From positions 4,588,001-4,652,000 of the forward strand of contig NZ_CP108046.1 in the NCBI RefSeq assembly GCF_041435115.1: DNA of 64,000 nucleotides. Direction: 5' to 3'. The position numbers and the translations under genes are program-made. This DNA comes from Streptomyces sp. NBC_00289. Its GTDB lineage: Bacteria; Actinomycetota; Actinomycetes; Streptomycetales; Streptomycetaceae. The notes beneath the pieces are model-generated. The model was given only the letters and a program-made list of their open reading frames with translations, had not been told where the DNA came from and did not search any database. The first letter of the stretch is position 1, and each line of letters begins with the position of its first letter. Below, piece after piece: positions 1 through 8,608 of this stretch.

Positions 1-1
1 C

Positions 2-784
2 GGCGACGACTCGCTGCCGCTGACGTATCCGCATGTGCTGGGCTTCCCGCCGGCGATGCGGCTGATGAGCGGACGCGACTTCCCGCTGCCGCTGCTCGGG
101 CTCGTCCACACGTCGATCGAGATCACCCGGAGCACGGTCCTGAAGACCACCGGGGAGTACGAACTCGTGGTGTACGTCGACGGGTTGGCGCCGCATCGGC
201 GGGGCACGGAGGCCGCCGTGGTCACCGAGGTGCGGACGGCCGGGAAGGTCGTGTGGGAGTCCAGGAGCACCTATCTGGCCCGGCACCGCACCGACGGCCG
301 TACCGCGCGGACGCCCGCGGACGGACCCGGACAGCTGCCCGCCCACCCCGCACGTCCGCCCGCCGCCGGCGGAACACCGCTCGCGGCCGTCGATCCGTCG
401 ACCGCCGTCACCGAACCGGCGCCCCCGGCCGCCGTACCGCTGTCCCTCGTCCCCGAACCGCTGCCCGTCCGCGCCGACTGGCGGCTCGGCGCGGATGTCG
501 GTCGGCGTTATGGTGCCGTCTCCGACGACCGCAACCCCATCCACCTGCACCCGCTCACCGCCCGTCTGTTCGGCTTCCCCCGGCCCATCGCGCACGGCAT
601 GTGGACCGTGGCCCGCTGCCTGGCCGCGCACGGCACACCACCGGCGGTGCGGATGCGGGCGGAGTTCCGGGCGCCGGTGCCGCTGCCGGGAACGGTGGCG
701 TACGCGGCGGAGGGCGGGCGGTTCGAGCTGCGGGGCGCCGACCGTGTGCACCTGACCGGCGAGGTCTACCCGCTCACCTCGTGA
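2..784 (+). CDS. MaoC-family acyl dehydratase, 5' partial
   Basis: The reading frame is already open at the left edge, so the true start lies outside the window. The C-terminal half carries the hydratase-2 signature: VSDDRNPIHLHP followed by FGFPRPIAHGM. The Asp and His of this hot-dog fold catalyse hydration or dehydration of an enoyl/3-hydroxyacyl thioester. The N-terminal half (LTYPHVLGFPPAMRLM) looks like a second, degenerate hot-dog domain, so this is the double-hot-dog type. A Pro/Ala-rich linker of about 50 residues separates the halves. The last 19 bp overlap the 3' end of the convergent TetR gene. A role in fatty acid or acyl-CoA metabolism is inferred from the family; the substrate is unknown. 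Confidence 0.85.
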   Translation, partial: GDDSLPLTYPHVLGFPPAMRLMSGRDFPLPLLGLVHTSIEITRSTVLKTTGEYELVVYVDGLAPHRRGTEAAVVTEVRTAGKVVWESRSTYLARHRTDGRTARTPADGPGQLPAHPARPPAAGGTPLAAVDPSTAVTEPAPPAAVPLSLVPEPLPVRADWRLGADVGRRYGAVSDDRNPIHLHPLTARLFGFPRPIAHGMWTVARCLAAHGTPPAVRMRAEFRAPVPLPGTVAYAAEGGRFELRGADRVHLTGEVYPLTS

Positions 785-1434
785 GCGTGTCCCGGCGGTG
801 ACCAGGGTCGCCCCTCCATCAGGTTGCCCAGTCCCGCCCACGCGAAGTTCATCAGGGTCGCCGCGGTCTGCCGGGCGGAGACGCCGGGGGTGGCGTTGGC
901 CCAGGCGGCCAGCGACTCGGCGGCGCCGACCAGGGCCTCGGCGAGGCCGGCGACCTCGGCCTCGGGCAGGTCGGGGTCCCGGTGCGCCTCCCGTGCCGCG
1001 ACGGCGATCAGCCGCGTCACGAACGCGACGATCTCCTCGCGCATCGCGGCGACCTCGGCGGCGAACGGCTCGCCGTGGGTGCGGGCCTGGAGGTGCAGCA
1101 CCGACCAGGCGTCCGGGTTCTGCGCGGCGTGGGTGAAGAACGCCCGCAGTCCGTCCCAGAGCTGCCGGTCGGCGGGCTCCTCGGTGCGGACGCCGGCCCG
1201 GACGGCCTCGGTGAGGGCACTCGCCTCGCGGCGGATGCAGGCCGTGAAGAGGTCTTCCTTCGAGTTCAGGTACAGGTAGACCAGCGGCTTGGACACACCC
1301 GCCAGTTCGGCGATCTCGTCCATCGAGGCGGCCATGTACCCGCGCTGCCCGAACGTCCGCACGGCGGCATCGAGCATCTGCTGCTCACGGACGGCCCGCG
1401 GCATCCGTTTGGTCTTCACGGCACCCATGGGCAC
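766..1434 (-). CDS. TetR/AcrR-family transcriptional regulator
   Basis: 222 aa. The N-terminal TetR helix-turn-helix is clear: AVRTFGQRGYMAASMDEIAE, then AGVSKPLVYLYLNSKEDLF, at about residues 25-70. The C-terminal ligand-binding half is helical and not assignable to a ligand. The gene converges on, and overlaps by 19 bp, the MaoC dehydratase gene. TetR proteins beside fatty-acid enzymes often control them, but nothing here shows that directly. An ATG four codons into the ORF (before GAVKTKR) is an alternative start. Confidence 0.88.
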   Translation of the reverse strand: MPMGAVKTKRMPRAVREQQMLDAAVRTFGQRGYMAASMDEIAELAGVSKPLVYLYLNSKEDLFTACIRREASALTEAVRAGVRTEEPADRQLWDGLRAFFTHAAQNPDAWSVLHLQARTHGEPFAAEVAAMREEIVAFVTRLIAVAAREAHRDPDLPEAEVAGLAEALVGAAESLAAWANATPGVSARQTAATLMNFAWAGLGNLMEGRPWSPPGHAHEVSG

Positions 1435-1530
1435 AGGGTAGTTGGGCCCGGCCCGGAGCGAGCCGCTCAGGACCCGACCGACCGACCGGGACGGCGCGAA
1501 AGCGACGGCGCCCGGCCGTGTCCCGTGGGC

Positions 1531-1830
1531 CTACGAGGTCTGGCCCTGCGCGCGGGCCGAGTCGTCGGCGCCGTCCTCCTGGCTGCGGTTCGCTTCCAGG
1601 TTGGCCTTGATGCGGTCCACCTTGCGCACGACCTGTACGGACGCCCGGTCCCGCTCCTTGCGCAGTGCGACGAAGCTGATCGGGGCGGAGATGACCAGCG
1701 CGAGCAGGACGACCCACATGTAGTTGGCGTCGCCGAGGCCGCGCGGGGCGATGCCGGAGTAGACGAGGCCCCAGACGACCACGAGGCAGCCCGCGAAGAT
1801 ACCGAGGCGCATCAGTGTGTAGCGGAACAT
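1531..1830 (-). CDS. DUF4229 small membrane protein
   Basis: 99 aa from the ATG giving MFRYTLMRLGIFAG. A 36-codon extension upstream has low-quality sequence and no good start, so I chose the internal ATG. Two transmembrane segments are visible (LGIFAGCLVVVWGLVYSGI and YMWVVLLALVISAPISFVAL), followed by a charged cytoplasmic tail rich in Arg, Glu and Lys. This matches the actinobacterial DUF4229 family. It is the last gene of a minus-strand run below mqnE, the UdgX-like gene and a GNAT gene. Function unknown. Confidence 0.8.
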   Translation of the reverse strand: MFRYTLMRLGIFAGCLVVVWGLVYSGIAPRGLGDANYMWVVLLALVISAPISFVALRKERDRASVQVVRKVDRIKANLEANRSQEDGADDSARAQGQTS

Positions 1831-1947
1831 CCCAATCCACTCTTCCGTTGCGAACAGTCCGGAACGTCCCCCGAGGGGACGGTCGCACCTTCCAGTGAAG
1901 CACGGCGACGGCCCGCTCCCGCAGGGGGGTGCGGGCACGCCCGCGGG

Positions 1948-2472
1948 TCAGGTCAGCGGCTGGAGCATCGTGATGTCGTCCCGGTCGTCGTCCGGCGCGA
2001 CCCGGATCGCGCCGGGGACCCGGCCGACCTCCTTGTAGCCGCAGGAGCCGTAGAAGTGCTCCAGGCCGAGGCCGCCCCGGCAGGTGAGCCGTATCGCCTC
2101 GACGCCCTCGAGGCGGCGGGCCGCGTCCGCGGCGGCGGCCAGCAGGTCCCGGCCGTATCCCTTGCCCTGGTGGCGCGGGTGGACCATCACCGTGTACAGC
2201 CACACCCAGTGGGTCATCAGCCGGTGGGTGTTGAGGCCGAAGAAGGCGGTCGCTGCCACCGAGCCGTCCTCGTCGAGGCCGGTCAGCAGCCGGGTGCGTC
2301 CCTCGGCCATGCCCGCGAGGTGTCTGACCAGCTCCGGCCGGACGGCCTCGCGCGTCACCGGCGGTACGAAGCCGACGGCGCCGCCCGCGTTGGAGACGTC
2401 CGTCCACAGGTCGAGGACGCCGTCACGCAGGGCGGGGGTGACGGCGGGGTCGAGAGTGAAAGTAAGGGACAC
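1948..2472 (-). CDS. GNAT-family N-acetyltransferase
   Basis: 174 aa. The acetyl-CoA binding motif A is present as VMVHPRHQGKGYGRDLLAAA (about residues 95-114), which is the R/Q-x-x-G-x-G/A pattern of GNAT proteins. A conserved C-terminal EHFYGSCGYKEVGR block fits the motif B region. The substrate cannot be read from sequence. It starts 16 bp after the stop of the UdgX-like gene and is probably cotranscribed with it. Confidence 0.85.
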   Translation of the reverse strand: MSLTFTLDPAVTPALRDGVLDLWTDVSNAGGAVGFVPPVTREAVRPELVRHLAGMAEGRTRLLTGLDEDGSVAATAFFGLNTHRLMTHWVWLYTVMVHPRHQGKGYGRDLLAAAADAARRLEGVEAIRLTCRGGLGLEHFYGSCGYKEVGRVPGAIRVAPDDDRDDITMLQPLT

Positions 2473-2488
2473 CGAAGGATCGTAACCC

Positions 2489-3172
2489 TTACGACAGGAT
2501 GCGTGCCGCTACTTCCAGGTCGGCGACCAGCCCCCGGTAGGCACTCTCGCGGTCGTCGGCCCGCAGAACCGACGACGGGTGCACGGTCGGCACCAGCCGC
2601 TCCGGCCGCCCGTGGATCTCCTCCTCCAGGACCTGGCCGCGCACCTCGGTCACCCGGAACGAGGACCCGAGCAGCGCCTTCCCGGCCGTCGCGCCGAGCA
2701 CCACGATCAGCTCGGGCTCCACGACCGCCAGTTCGGCCGCCAGCCAGGGCCCGCAGGCGGTCATCTCGCGCAGGCTGGGCGCCTTGTGGATCCGGCGCTT
2801 GCGGGGCTCGGCCCGGGTGACCTTGAAGTGCTTGACCGCGTTGGTGACGTACGCCTCGCCGGGGTCGATGCCCGCCTCGGCCAGCGCCCGGTCCAGCAGC
2901 TTTCCGGCGGGACCCACGAACGGCTCGCCCCGCAGGTCCTCCTGGTCGCCGGGCTGCTCGCCGACGAGCATCACCCGGGCGTCCGCCGAACCGGCGCCGA
3001 ACACGGTCTGGGTGGCGTCCCGGTGCAGCGGACAGCCCCGGCACTCCGCGGCGGCCCGGCGCAGTGCGGGCAGGCCGCCGCGGCCCGGCACGAAGGGTTC
3101 GGCGGTGTACGCGTCCTCGGGCGCGGTGGCGGTCGTACGGGAGCTGCTCACCCCCGCCGAGTACCCCCGCAC
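2489..3172 (-). CDS. UdgX-type uracil-DNA binding protein (family 4 UDG-like)
   Basis: 227 aa. Family 4 uracil-DNA glycosylase features are visible: CRGC at residues 44-47, motif A as GEQPG at 71-75, and motif B as TVHPSSVLR near the C terminus. The insertion KRRIH at 125-129 is the hallmark of UdgX, characterised in Mycobacterium smegmatis. There the His of this loop forms a covalent bond with uracil in DNA instead of releasing it. I see Cys44, Cys47 and Cys140 as likely Fe-S ligands and no cysteine after 140. The gene begins 10 bp after the mqnE stop. An ordinary UDG is unlikely given the R-loop. Confidence 0.88.
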   Translation of the reverse strand: MRGYSAGVSSSRTTATAPEDAYTAEPFVPGRGGLPALRRAAAECRGCPLHRDATQTVFGAGSADARVMLVGEQPGDQEDLRGEPFVGPAGKLLDRALAEAGIDPGEAYVTNAVKHFKVTRAEPRKRRIHKAPSLREMTACGPWLAAELAVVEPELIVVLGATAGKALLGSSFRVTEVRGQVLEEEIHGRPERLVPTVHPSSVLRADDRESAYRGLVADLEVAARILS

Positions 3173-3182
3173 CCGGCGGGAA

Positions 3183-4346
3183 TCACACCCGCATCGGCTG
3201 CGGGGACTCGCGTCGCGCCGGGTCGGGGGCGTCGTACTCGCGGATGATCTCGTACCGCGTGTTGCGTTCCACCGGCCGGAAGCCCGCGTCGCGGATCAGG
3301 TCGAGCAGGTCCTCGCGGGTCAGCTTGTTCGGCGTGCCGTAGTTGTCGGCGTCGTGCGTGATCTTGTACTCGACGACCGAGCCGTCCATGTCGTCGGCAC
3401 CGTGCTGGAGCGCGAGCTGCGCGGTCTGGACGCCGTGCATGACCCAGAAGACCTTGACGTGCGGGACGTTGTCGAAGAGCAGCCGGGAGACCGCGAAGGT
3501 CTTCAGGGCCTCGGCGCCGGTCGCCATCTGGGTGCGCGCCTGGAGGCGGTTGCGAACCTTGCCGTCCTTCATGTCCACGAAGTCGTGCTGGTAGCGCAGC
3601 GGGATGAAGACCTGGAAGCCGCCGGTCTCGTCCTGGAGTTCACGCAGCCGCAGCACGTGGTCGACGCGGTGGCGGGGCTCCTCGATGTGCCCGTACAGCA
3701 TGGTGCACGGGGTCTTGAGGCCCTTCTCGTGCGCGAGGCGGTGGATGCGCGACCAGTCCTCCCAGTGGGTGCGGTGGTCGACGATGTGCTGTCGGACCTC
3801 CCAGTCGAAGATCTCCGCGCCGCCGCCGGTGAGGGACTCCAGGCCGGCGTCGATGAGCTCGTCGAGGATCTCGGAGGCGGAGAGTCCGGAGATCGTCTCG
3901 AAGTGGTGGATCTCCGTCGCCGTGAACGCCTTCAGCGAGACGTTCGGCAGGGCCTTCTTCAGCTCGCTCAGCGACCGCGGGTAGTAGCGCCACGGCAGGT
4001 TGGGGTGCAGCCCGTTGACGATGTGCAGCTCGGTGAGGCTCTCGCCCTCCATCGCCTTGGCGAGCTTCACCGCCTCCTCGATGCGCATCGTGTACGCGTC
4101 CTTCTCGCCCGGCTTGCGCTGGAAGGAGCAGTAGGCGCAGGACGCGGTGCACACGTTCGTCATGTTGAGGTGACGGTTGACGTTGAAGTGCACGACGTCG
4201 CCGTTCTTCCGCGTCCGCACCTCGTGCGCGAGTCCGCCCAGCCAGGCCAGGTCGTCCGACTCGTACAGCGCGATGCCGTCCTCGCGGGTCAGCCGCTCGC
4301 CGGAGCGGACCTTCTCCTCCAGCTCGCGCTTGAGCCCGACATCCAT
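3183..4346 (-). CDS. mqnE: Aminofutalosine synthase MqnE (radical SAM)
   Basis: 387 aa. MqnE makes 6-amino-6-deoxyfutalosine from chorismate-derived 3-[(1-carboxyvinyl)oxy]benzoate and SAM, the first radical step of the futalosine menaquinone pathway. The radical SAM cluster motif is CTASCAYC (Cys66, Cys70, Cys73), preceded by HFNVNRHLNMTN. Length and the internal blocks LHIVNGLHPNLPWRYY and GGGAEIFDWEVR fit MqnE rather than the paralogue MqnC. Genes for later steps (UbiA-, UbiD- and UbiX-type) lie just upstream on the same strand, which supports the assignment. Confidence 0.93.
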   Translation of the reverse strand: MDVGLKRELEEKVRSGERLTREDGIALYESDDLAWLGGLAHEVRTRKNGDVVHFNVNRHLNMTNVCTASCAYCSFQRKPGEKDAYTMRIEEAVKLAKAMEGESLTELHIVNGLHPNLPWRYYPRSLSELKKALPNVSLKAFTATEIHHFETISGLSASEILDELIDAGLESLTGGGAEIFDWEVRQHIVDHRTHWEDWSRIHRLAHEKGLKTPCTMLYGHIEEPRHRVDHVLRLRELQDETGGFQVFIPLRYQHDFVDMKDGKVRNRLQARTQMATGAEALKTFAVSRLLFDNVPHVKVFWVMHGVQTAQLALQHGADDMDGSVVEYKITHDADNYGTPNKLTREDLLDLIRDAGFRPVERNTRYEIIREYDAPDPARRESPQPMRV

Positions 4347-4404
4347 GCCCTACCTCTTCCTGCTCTTGTGTGAGACAGACTTCGCCAACCGTACGCCCAC
4401 GCCG

Positions 4405-4878
4405 CTACACCTCTTCCGGCAGCTCCCCGACGCGGTTCTCCCACTTCGTGGACAGCACGATGGTCGTACGGGTCCGGGAGACGCCCTTGGTTCCGGACAG
4501 CCGTCGGATGATCTTCTCCAGACCGTCGACGTCGGTCGCCCGCACCTTGAGCATGAACGAGTCGTCGCCCGCGATGAACCAGCAGTCCTCGATCTCGGTG
4601 AGGTCCTTCATCCGCTGGGCCACGTCCTCGTGGTCGGCGGCGTCGGAGAGCGAGATGCCGATCAGGGCGATGACGCCGAGGCCCAGGGAGGCGGCGTCGA
4701 CGGTGGCGCGGTAGCCGGTGATGACACCGGCCGCCTCCAGCCGGTTGATGCGGTCGGTGACACTGGGTCCCGACAGGCCGACGAGGCGCCCCAGCTCCGC
4801 GTACGAGGCCCGGCCGTTCTCTCTCAGGGCCTGGATGAGCTGCCTGTCCACCGCGTCCATGCGATCGAAGCCTTCCAC
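4405..4878 (-). CDS. Lrp/AsnC-family transcriptional regulator
   Basis: 157 aa, the usual Lrp size. An N-terminal HTH (SYAELGRLVGLSGPSVTDRI) is followed by the RAM/AsnC effector domain, with GYRATVDAASLGLGVIALIG. A start at the downstream ATG (MDAVDRQL) would match most family members better than MEGFDRM. It sits between mqnE and the UbiX-type gene on the same strand, with about 55 bp gaps on each side. It could therefore respond to an amino acid or aromatic signal and act on the menaquinone genes; that link is inference. Confidence 0.88.
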   Translation of the reverse strand: MEGFDRMDAVDRQLIQALRENGRASYAELGRLVGLSGPSVTDRINRLEAAGVITGYRATVDAASLGLGVIALIGISLSDAADHEDVAQRMKDLTEIEDCWFIAGDDSFMLKVRATDVDGLEKIIRRLSGTKGVSRTRTTIVLSTKWENRVGELPEEV

Positions 4879-4933
4879 TGATGAGACTGAAGAGAAGTTT
4901 CTGAGGTTGGTGCGGGTTGGTGCCGCCTGCCGC

Positions 4934-5605
4934 TCACTCGGGCCGGGAGCCGCCGAGTTCGCCCTTCCAGCGGCGGTACAGCCGGTGCCGGACGCCCGCC
5001 GCGTCGAGCACCCGGCCGGCCACGAAGTCCACCAGGTCCTGGATGTGCGTCGCTCCCGCGTAGAAGCCGGGCGAGGCGGGCACGACGCTCGCGCCCGCGT
5101 CGTCCAGGGTGACCAGGTGCCGCAGTGTCTGGCCGTTCAGCGGGGTCTCCCGTACGGCCACGACCAGCGGGCGCCGCTCCTTGAGGACCACGCTCGCGGC
5201 CCGTTGCAGCAGGTCCTTGGACAGTCCGAGGGCGACTCCGGCGACGCAGGCCGTCGACGCGGGCACGATCAGCATCCCCTTCGAGGGGTACGACCCCGAG
5301 GACGGTCCCGCCGCCAGGTCCCCAGCGCCCCAGTGCCGTACGCCCGTGAGGTCCACGTCGAAGCTGTCGGGCTTGCCGTCGGCGCCTCTGGACAGCCATT
5401 CCCGCAGGTCGTCCTGCCAGTGCGCGTCCCGGAAGGAGATGCCGGTCTCGTCGAGCAGGGTGAGCCGGGAGGCCCGGGACACCACCAGGTCGACGCTCTC
5501 GCCGGCGTCCAGCAGGGCGCGCAGCACGGCGGCCGCGTACGGCGTACCCGACGCTCCCGACACCCCCACGATCCAAGGCGTGCGCTGCGTTTCTCCTGCG
5601 TTCAC
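4934..5605 (-). CDS. mqnM: UbiX-type flavin prenyltransferase (menaquinone pathway)
   Basis: 223 aa. The FMN-binding N-terminal motif is GVSGASGTPYAAAVLRALL, and the conserved SKGMLIVPASTACVAGVA block follows at about residues 110-130. UbiX enzymes make prenylated FMN, the cofactor of UbiD decarboxylases. The partner UbiD-type gene is two genes upstream, with the UbiA-type gene between. In Streptomyces these three act late in the futalosine pathway. The mqnM symbol is applied from that knowledge and the context, not from a search. Confidence 0.87.
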   Translation of the reverse strand: MNAGETQRTPWIVGVSGASGTPYAAAVLRALLDAGESVDLVVSRASRLTLLDETGISFRDAHWQDDLREWLSRGADGKPDSFDVDLTGVRHWGAGDLAAGPSSGSYPSKGMLIVPASTACVAGVALGLSKDLLQRAASVVLKERRPLVVAVRETPLNGQTLRHLVTLDDAGASVVPASPGFYAGATHIQDLVDFVAGRVLDAAGVRHRLYRRWKGELGGSRPE

Positions 5606-5662
5606 ACCTTGAGCGTACCGGCGGACGGAAGGGACCTCAGGACCGGCCGGGCCGCTCGGCGG

Positions 5663-6565
5663 TCAGACCGTCAGGCCGCGCACCAGGAGATCCAGCAGGG
5701 CGCACACGAACAGGGCAATTCCGATGAAGCCGTTGACGCTGAAGAAGGCCCGGTTGAGGCGGGACAGGTCGTGCGGGCGGACGATCGAGTGCTCGTAGAC
5801 GAAGGCGCCCGCCACGATCGCCAGGCCGAACCAGAAGAAGCCGCCCGCGTCGGTGGCCGCCGCGTACCAGACGAGCAGGGCCGTCGTCAGGACGTGGCAG
5901 GCGCGCGCGCCCCGGATCGCCGCGGGGACGCCGAAGCGGGCCGGGACCGACCTGACGCCGGTCTCGCGGTCGGTGTCGATGTCCTGGCAGGCGTAGATCA
6001 GGTCGAAGCCGCCGATCCAGATGCCGACGGCGAGGCCCAGGACGACCGCGTCCCAGGACCACTCGCCGGTGATCGCGAGCCAGCCGCCGATCGGGCCGAT
6101 CGCCTGCGCGAGACCGAGGATGGCCTGCGGGTAGTTCGTGAACCGTTTGCCGTAGGGGTAGACCACCATCGGGATCACGGCGATGGGGGCGAGGGCCAGG
6201 CAGAGCGGGTTGAGCAGGGCGGCCGAGCCCAGGAAGACGACCAGGGCGATCAGGGCGCCCGTCCAGGCGTGTCGCACCGACATGGCGCCGGTGACCAGTT
6301 CGCGGTGCGCGGTGCGGGGATTGCGGGCGTCGATCTCGCGGTCGATGATCCGGTTGACGGCCATCGCGAAGGTGCGCAGGCCCACCATGCAGACGGTGAC
6401 CAGGAGCAGCCGGCCCCAGTGGACGTTCTTGTCCCACTGGAACATCGCGGTGAGCGCGGCGATGTAGGCGAAGGGCAGCGCGAAGACGGAGTGCTCGATC
6501 ATCACCAGCCGCAGGAACGCCTTGGTGCGTCCCGGCTGGGGAAGCGCTGCGGAAGCGGAGGTCAC
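5663..6565 (-). CDS. mqnP: UbiA-type polyprenyltransferase (menaquinone pathway)
   Basis: 300 aa from a GTG whose bases overlap the stop of the upstream UbiD-type gene by 4 bp. The open frame runs much further upstream but only as antisense noise. Both Asp-rich UbiA motifs are visible, NRIIDREIDARN and YACQDIDTDRETG, with seven to eight hydrophobic helices. The enzyme should prenylate the 1,4-dihydroxy-6-naphthoate-type acceptor in the membrane. Translational coupling to the decarboxylase supports a shared pathway. Confidence 0.9.
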   Translation of the reverse strand: MTSASAALPQPGRTKAFLRLVMIEHSVFALPFAYIAALTAMFQWDKNVHWGRLLLVTVCMVGLRTFAMAVNRIIDREIDARNPRTAHRELVTGAMSVRHAWTGALIALVVFLGSAALLNPLCLALAPIAVIPMVVYPYGKRFTNYPQAILGLAQAIGPIGGWLAITGEWSWDAVVLGLAVGIWIGGFDLIYACQDIDTDRETGVRSVPARFGVPAAIRGARACHVLTTALLVWYAAATDAGGFFWFGLAIVAGAFVYEHSIVRPHDLSRLNRAFFSVNGFIGIALFVCALLDLLVRGLTV

Positions 6566-8019
6566 AGGCCGTACTCCTTCCAGCGGCGGTCGACCGTCGC
6601 CGCCGTCTCCGGGTCGGACAGCACCATCTCGGGCCAGCCGCCGTCTCGCGTATAGCCCTCCTCGGGCCATTTCCTGGTCGCGTCGATGCCTGCCTTGCCG
6701 CCCCAGAACTGCTGGTAGGAGGCGTGGTCGAGGTGGTCGACGGGCCCCTCGACGACCGTGAGGTCGCGGGCGTAGTCGGTGTTGCCGAGGGCGCGCCAGG
6801 CGACCTCGTGCAGGTCGTGCACGTCGCAGTCGGAGTCGACGACCACGATCAGTTTGGTCAGGGACATCATGTGTGCCCCCCAGACCGCGTGCATCACCTT
6901 TTGTGCGTGCTTGGGGTACTTCTTGTCGATCGAGACGATCGCGCAGTTGTGGAAGCCGCCGGCCTCCGGCAGGTGGTAGTCCACGATGTCCGGAACGATG
7001 ATCTTCAGCAGCGGGAGGAAGAAGCGTTCGGTCGCACGGCCGAGGGGTCCGTCCTCCGTCGGGGGGCGGCCGACGACGATCGACTGGAGCAGCGGCCGCT
7101 TGCGCATGGTCACGCAGTCGATCGTGAGGGCCGGGAAGGGTTCCTGCGGGGTGTAGAAGCCGGTGTGGTCGCCGAAGGGGCCCTCGGGGAGCATCTGGCC
7201 CGGCTCCAGCCAGCCCTCGATCACGACCTCCGCCTGCGCGGGGACCTGGAGCGGCACCGTCTTGCAGTCGACCATCTCGATGCGCTTGCCGGCGATGAAC
7301 CCGGCGAAGAGGTACTCGTCGATGTCGCCGGGGAGCGGGGCGGTGGAGGCGTAGGTGACCGCGGGCGGGCATCCGAAGGCGATCGCGACCGGAAGGCGTT
7401 CACCTCGCCTGGCCGCCACCTGGTAGTGGTTGCGGCTGTCCTTGTGGATCTGCCAGTGCATGCCGATGGTGCGCTTGTCGTGGCGCTGGAGGCGGTAGAG
7501 GCCGAGGTTGCGGATGCCGGACTCGGGGTCACGGGTGTGGGTCAGCCCGAGGTTGAAGAAGGAGCCGCCGTCCTGCGGCCAGGTGAAGAGCGCGGGGAGC
7601 TGGTCGAGGTCGACGTCGTCGCCGCGCAGGACGACCTCCTGCACGGGCGCGTTGTCGGACTTCACCTTCTTCGGCGGGACGTGCGTCATCGCGCCGAGCT
7701 TCCCGAACGCCTCGCGCACGCCGACGAAGCCGTGCGGCAGCTCCGGCCGCAGCAGCCCGCCGATCTTCTCCGAGATCTCGCCGTACGACTTCAGGCCGAG
7801 GGCCTTCAACAGGCGGCGGTCGGTGCCGAAGACGTTCATCGCGAGGGGCATCGCGGAGCCCTTCACGTTCTCGAAGAGCAGGGCGGGCCCGCCGGCCTTC
7901 TGCACCCGGTCGACGATCTCCCCGACCTCCAGATACGGGTCGACCTCGGCCTTGACGCGCTTGAGGTCGCCCTCGCGTTCCAGGGCCCTGAGCAGGGAGC
8001 GAAGATCGTCGTAAGCCAT
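6562..8019 (-). CDS. mqnL: UbiD-family decarboxylase (menaquinone pathway)
   Basis: 485 aa, the full UbiD length. Family blocks are visible: GGPALLFENVKGS near residue 45, RNLGLYRLQRHDKRTIGMHW near 170-190, and EGPFGDHTGFYTP near 280. UbiD enzymes use prenylated FMN, supplied by the UbiX-type partner encoded 1 kb downstream, to remove an aromatic or vinylic carboxylate. Here the substrate is presumably the prenylated naphthoate intermediate. It is the first gene of the minus-strand menaquinone run, and the next gene overlaps it by 4 bp. Confidence 0.92.
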   Translation of the reverse strand: MAYDDLRSLLRALEREGDLKRVKAEVDPYLEVGEIVDRVQKAGGPALLFENVKGSAMPLAMNVFGTDRRLLKALGLKSYGEISEKIGGLLRPELPHGFVGVREAFGKLGAMTHVPPKKVKSDNAPVQEVVLRGDDVDLDQLPALFTWPQDGGSFFNLGLTHTRDPESGIRNLGLYRLQRHDKRTIGMHWQIHKDSRNHYQVAARRGERLPVAIAFGCPPAVTYASTAPLPGDIDEYLFAGFIAGKRIEMVDCKTVPLQVPAQAEVVIEGWLEPGQMLPEGPFGDHTGFYTPQEPFPALTIDCVTMRKRPLLQSIVVGRPPTEDGPLGRATERFFLPLLKIIVPDIVDYHLPEAGGFHNCAIVSIDKKYPKHAQKVMHAVWGAHMMSLTKLIVVVDSDCDVHDLHEVAWRALGNTDYARDLTVVEGPVDHLDHASYQQFWGGKAGIDATRKWPEEGYTRDGGWPEMVLSDPETAATVDRRWKEYGL

Positions 8020-8107
8020 GCGTTCCAGTATCGGGCACCCGCTACTCTGGCCCGGTCACCGGGGCCGTTCCGCGCCCCGTCGCCGTCTCCTGGGGGATCG
8101 CACCACC

Positions 8108-8509
8108 ATGCTCAGGTATCTGCCCTTCCTGCTGGTCCTGGCGCTGTGGATCTACGCCTTCATCGACTGCCTGAACACCCCCGAGGAGCAGGTGCGCGGG
8201 CTGCCGAAGGTGGTCTGGGTGATCATCATCCTGCTGTTCGGCGAGGTGCTGGTCGGCCCGGTCGCCTGGCTGGTCGCGGGCAAGCAGCGGCACGGCGCGG
8301 CCGGTGGCGCGGCCTCCGACTCCCCCTGGCGCCGCGACCGGGGCACGGGGTTCGTCGCGCCCGACGACAACCCCGAGTTCCTCAAGTCCCTGAAGGAGGA
8401 CGGCAAGAAGGACGAGGCCGCGCTCCTGAAGGACTGGGAGGCGGACCTGCGCCGCCGCGAGGAGGAACTGCGGCGCAAGGAGACCGGCGAGGACCCGAAG
8501 ACCGACTGA
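8108..8509 (+). CDS. PLDc_N-domain small membrane protein
   Basis: 133 aa from the ATG giving MLRYLPFLLVLALWIYAFIDC. The pattern of helix, DCLNTPEEQVRGLPK loop and second helix (VVWVIIILLFGEVLVGPVAWLV) matches the phospholipase D nuclease N-terminal (PLDc_N) domain, which here is not attached to a catalytic domain. The C-terminal half is cytoplasmic and strongly charged (KEDGKKDEAALLKDW). It is transcribed divergently from the UbiD-type gene. Function unknown. Confidence 0.82.
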   Translation: MLRYLPFLLVLALWIYAFIDCLNTPEEQVRGLPKVVWVIIILLFGEVLVGPVAWLVAGKQRHGAAGGAASDSPWRRDRGTGFVAPDDNPEFLKSLKEDGKKDEAALLKDWEADLRRREEELRRKETGEDPKTD

Positions 8510-8515
8510 GGGACG

Positions 8516-8545
8516 TCACCGGCCCTACAGGTTGTACGCCGGTGA
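8516..8545. terminator. Possible hairpin terminator
   Basis: An 8-bp perfect inverted repeat (TCACCGGC / GCCGGTGA) with a 14-nt loop begins 7 bp after the PLDc_N-gene stop. No U-tract follows, as is usual in Streptomyces. The stem is short, so the call is tentative. Confidence 0.4.
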
Positions 8546-8608
8546 GCCGCCCGAAGCGGACAGTGCGCCCCTGGGCCGGAGCCCGGACGGGCCGGACACT
8601 TACCTCGC

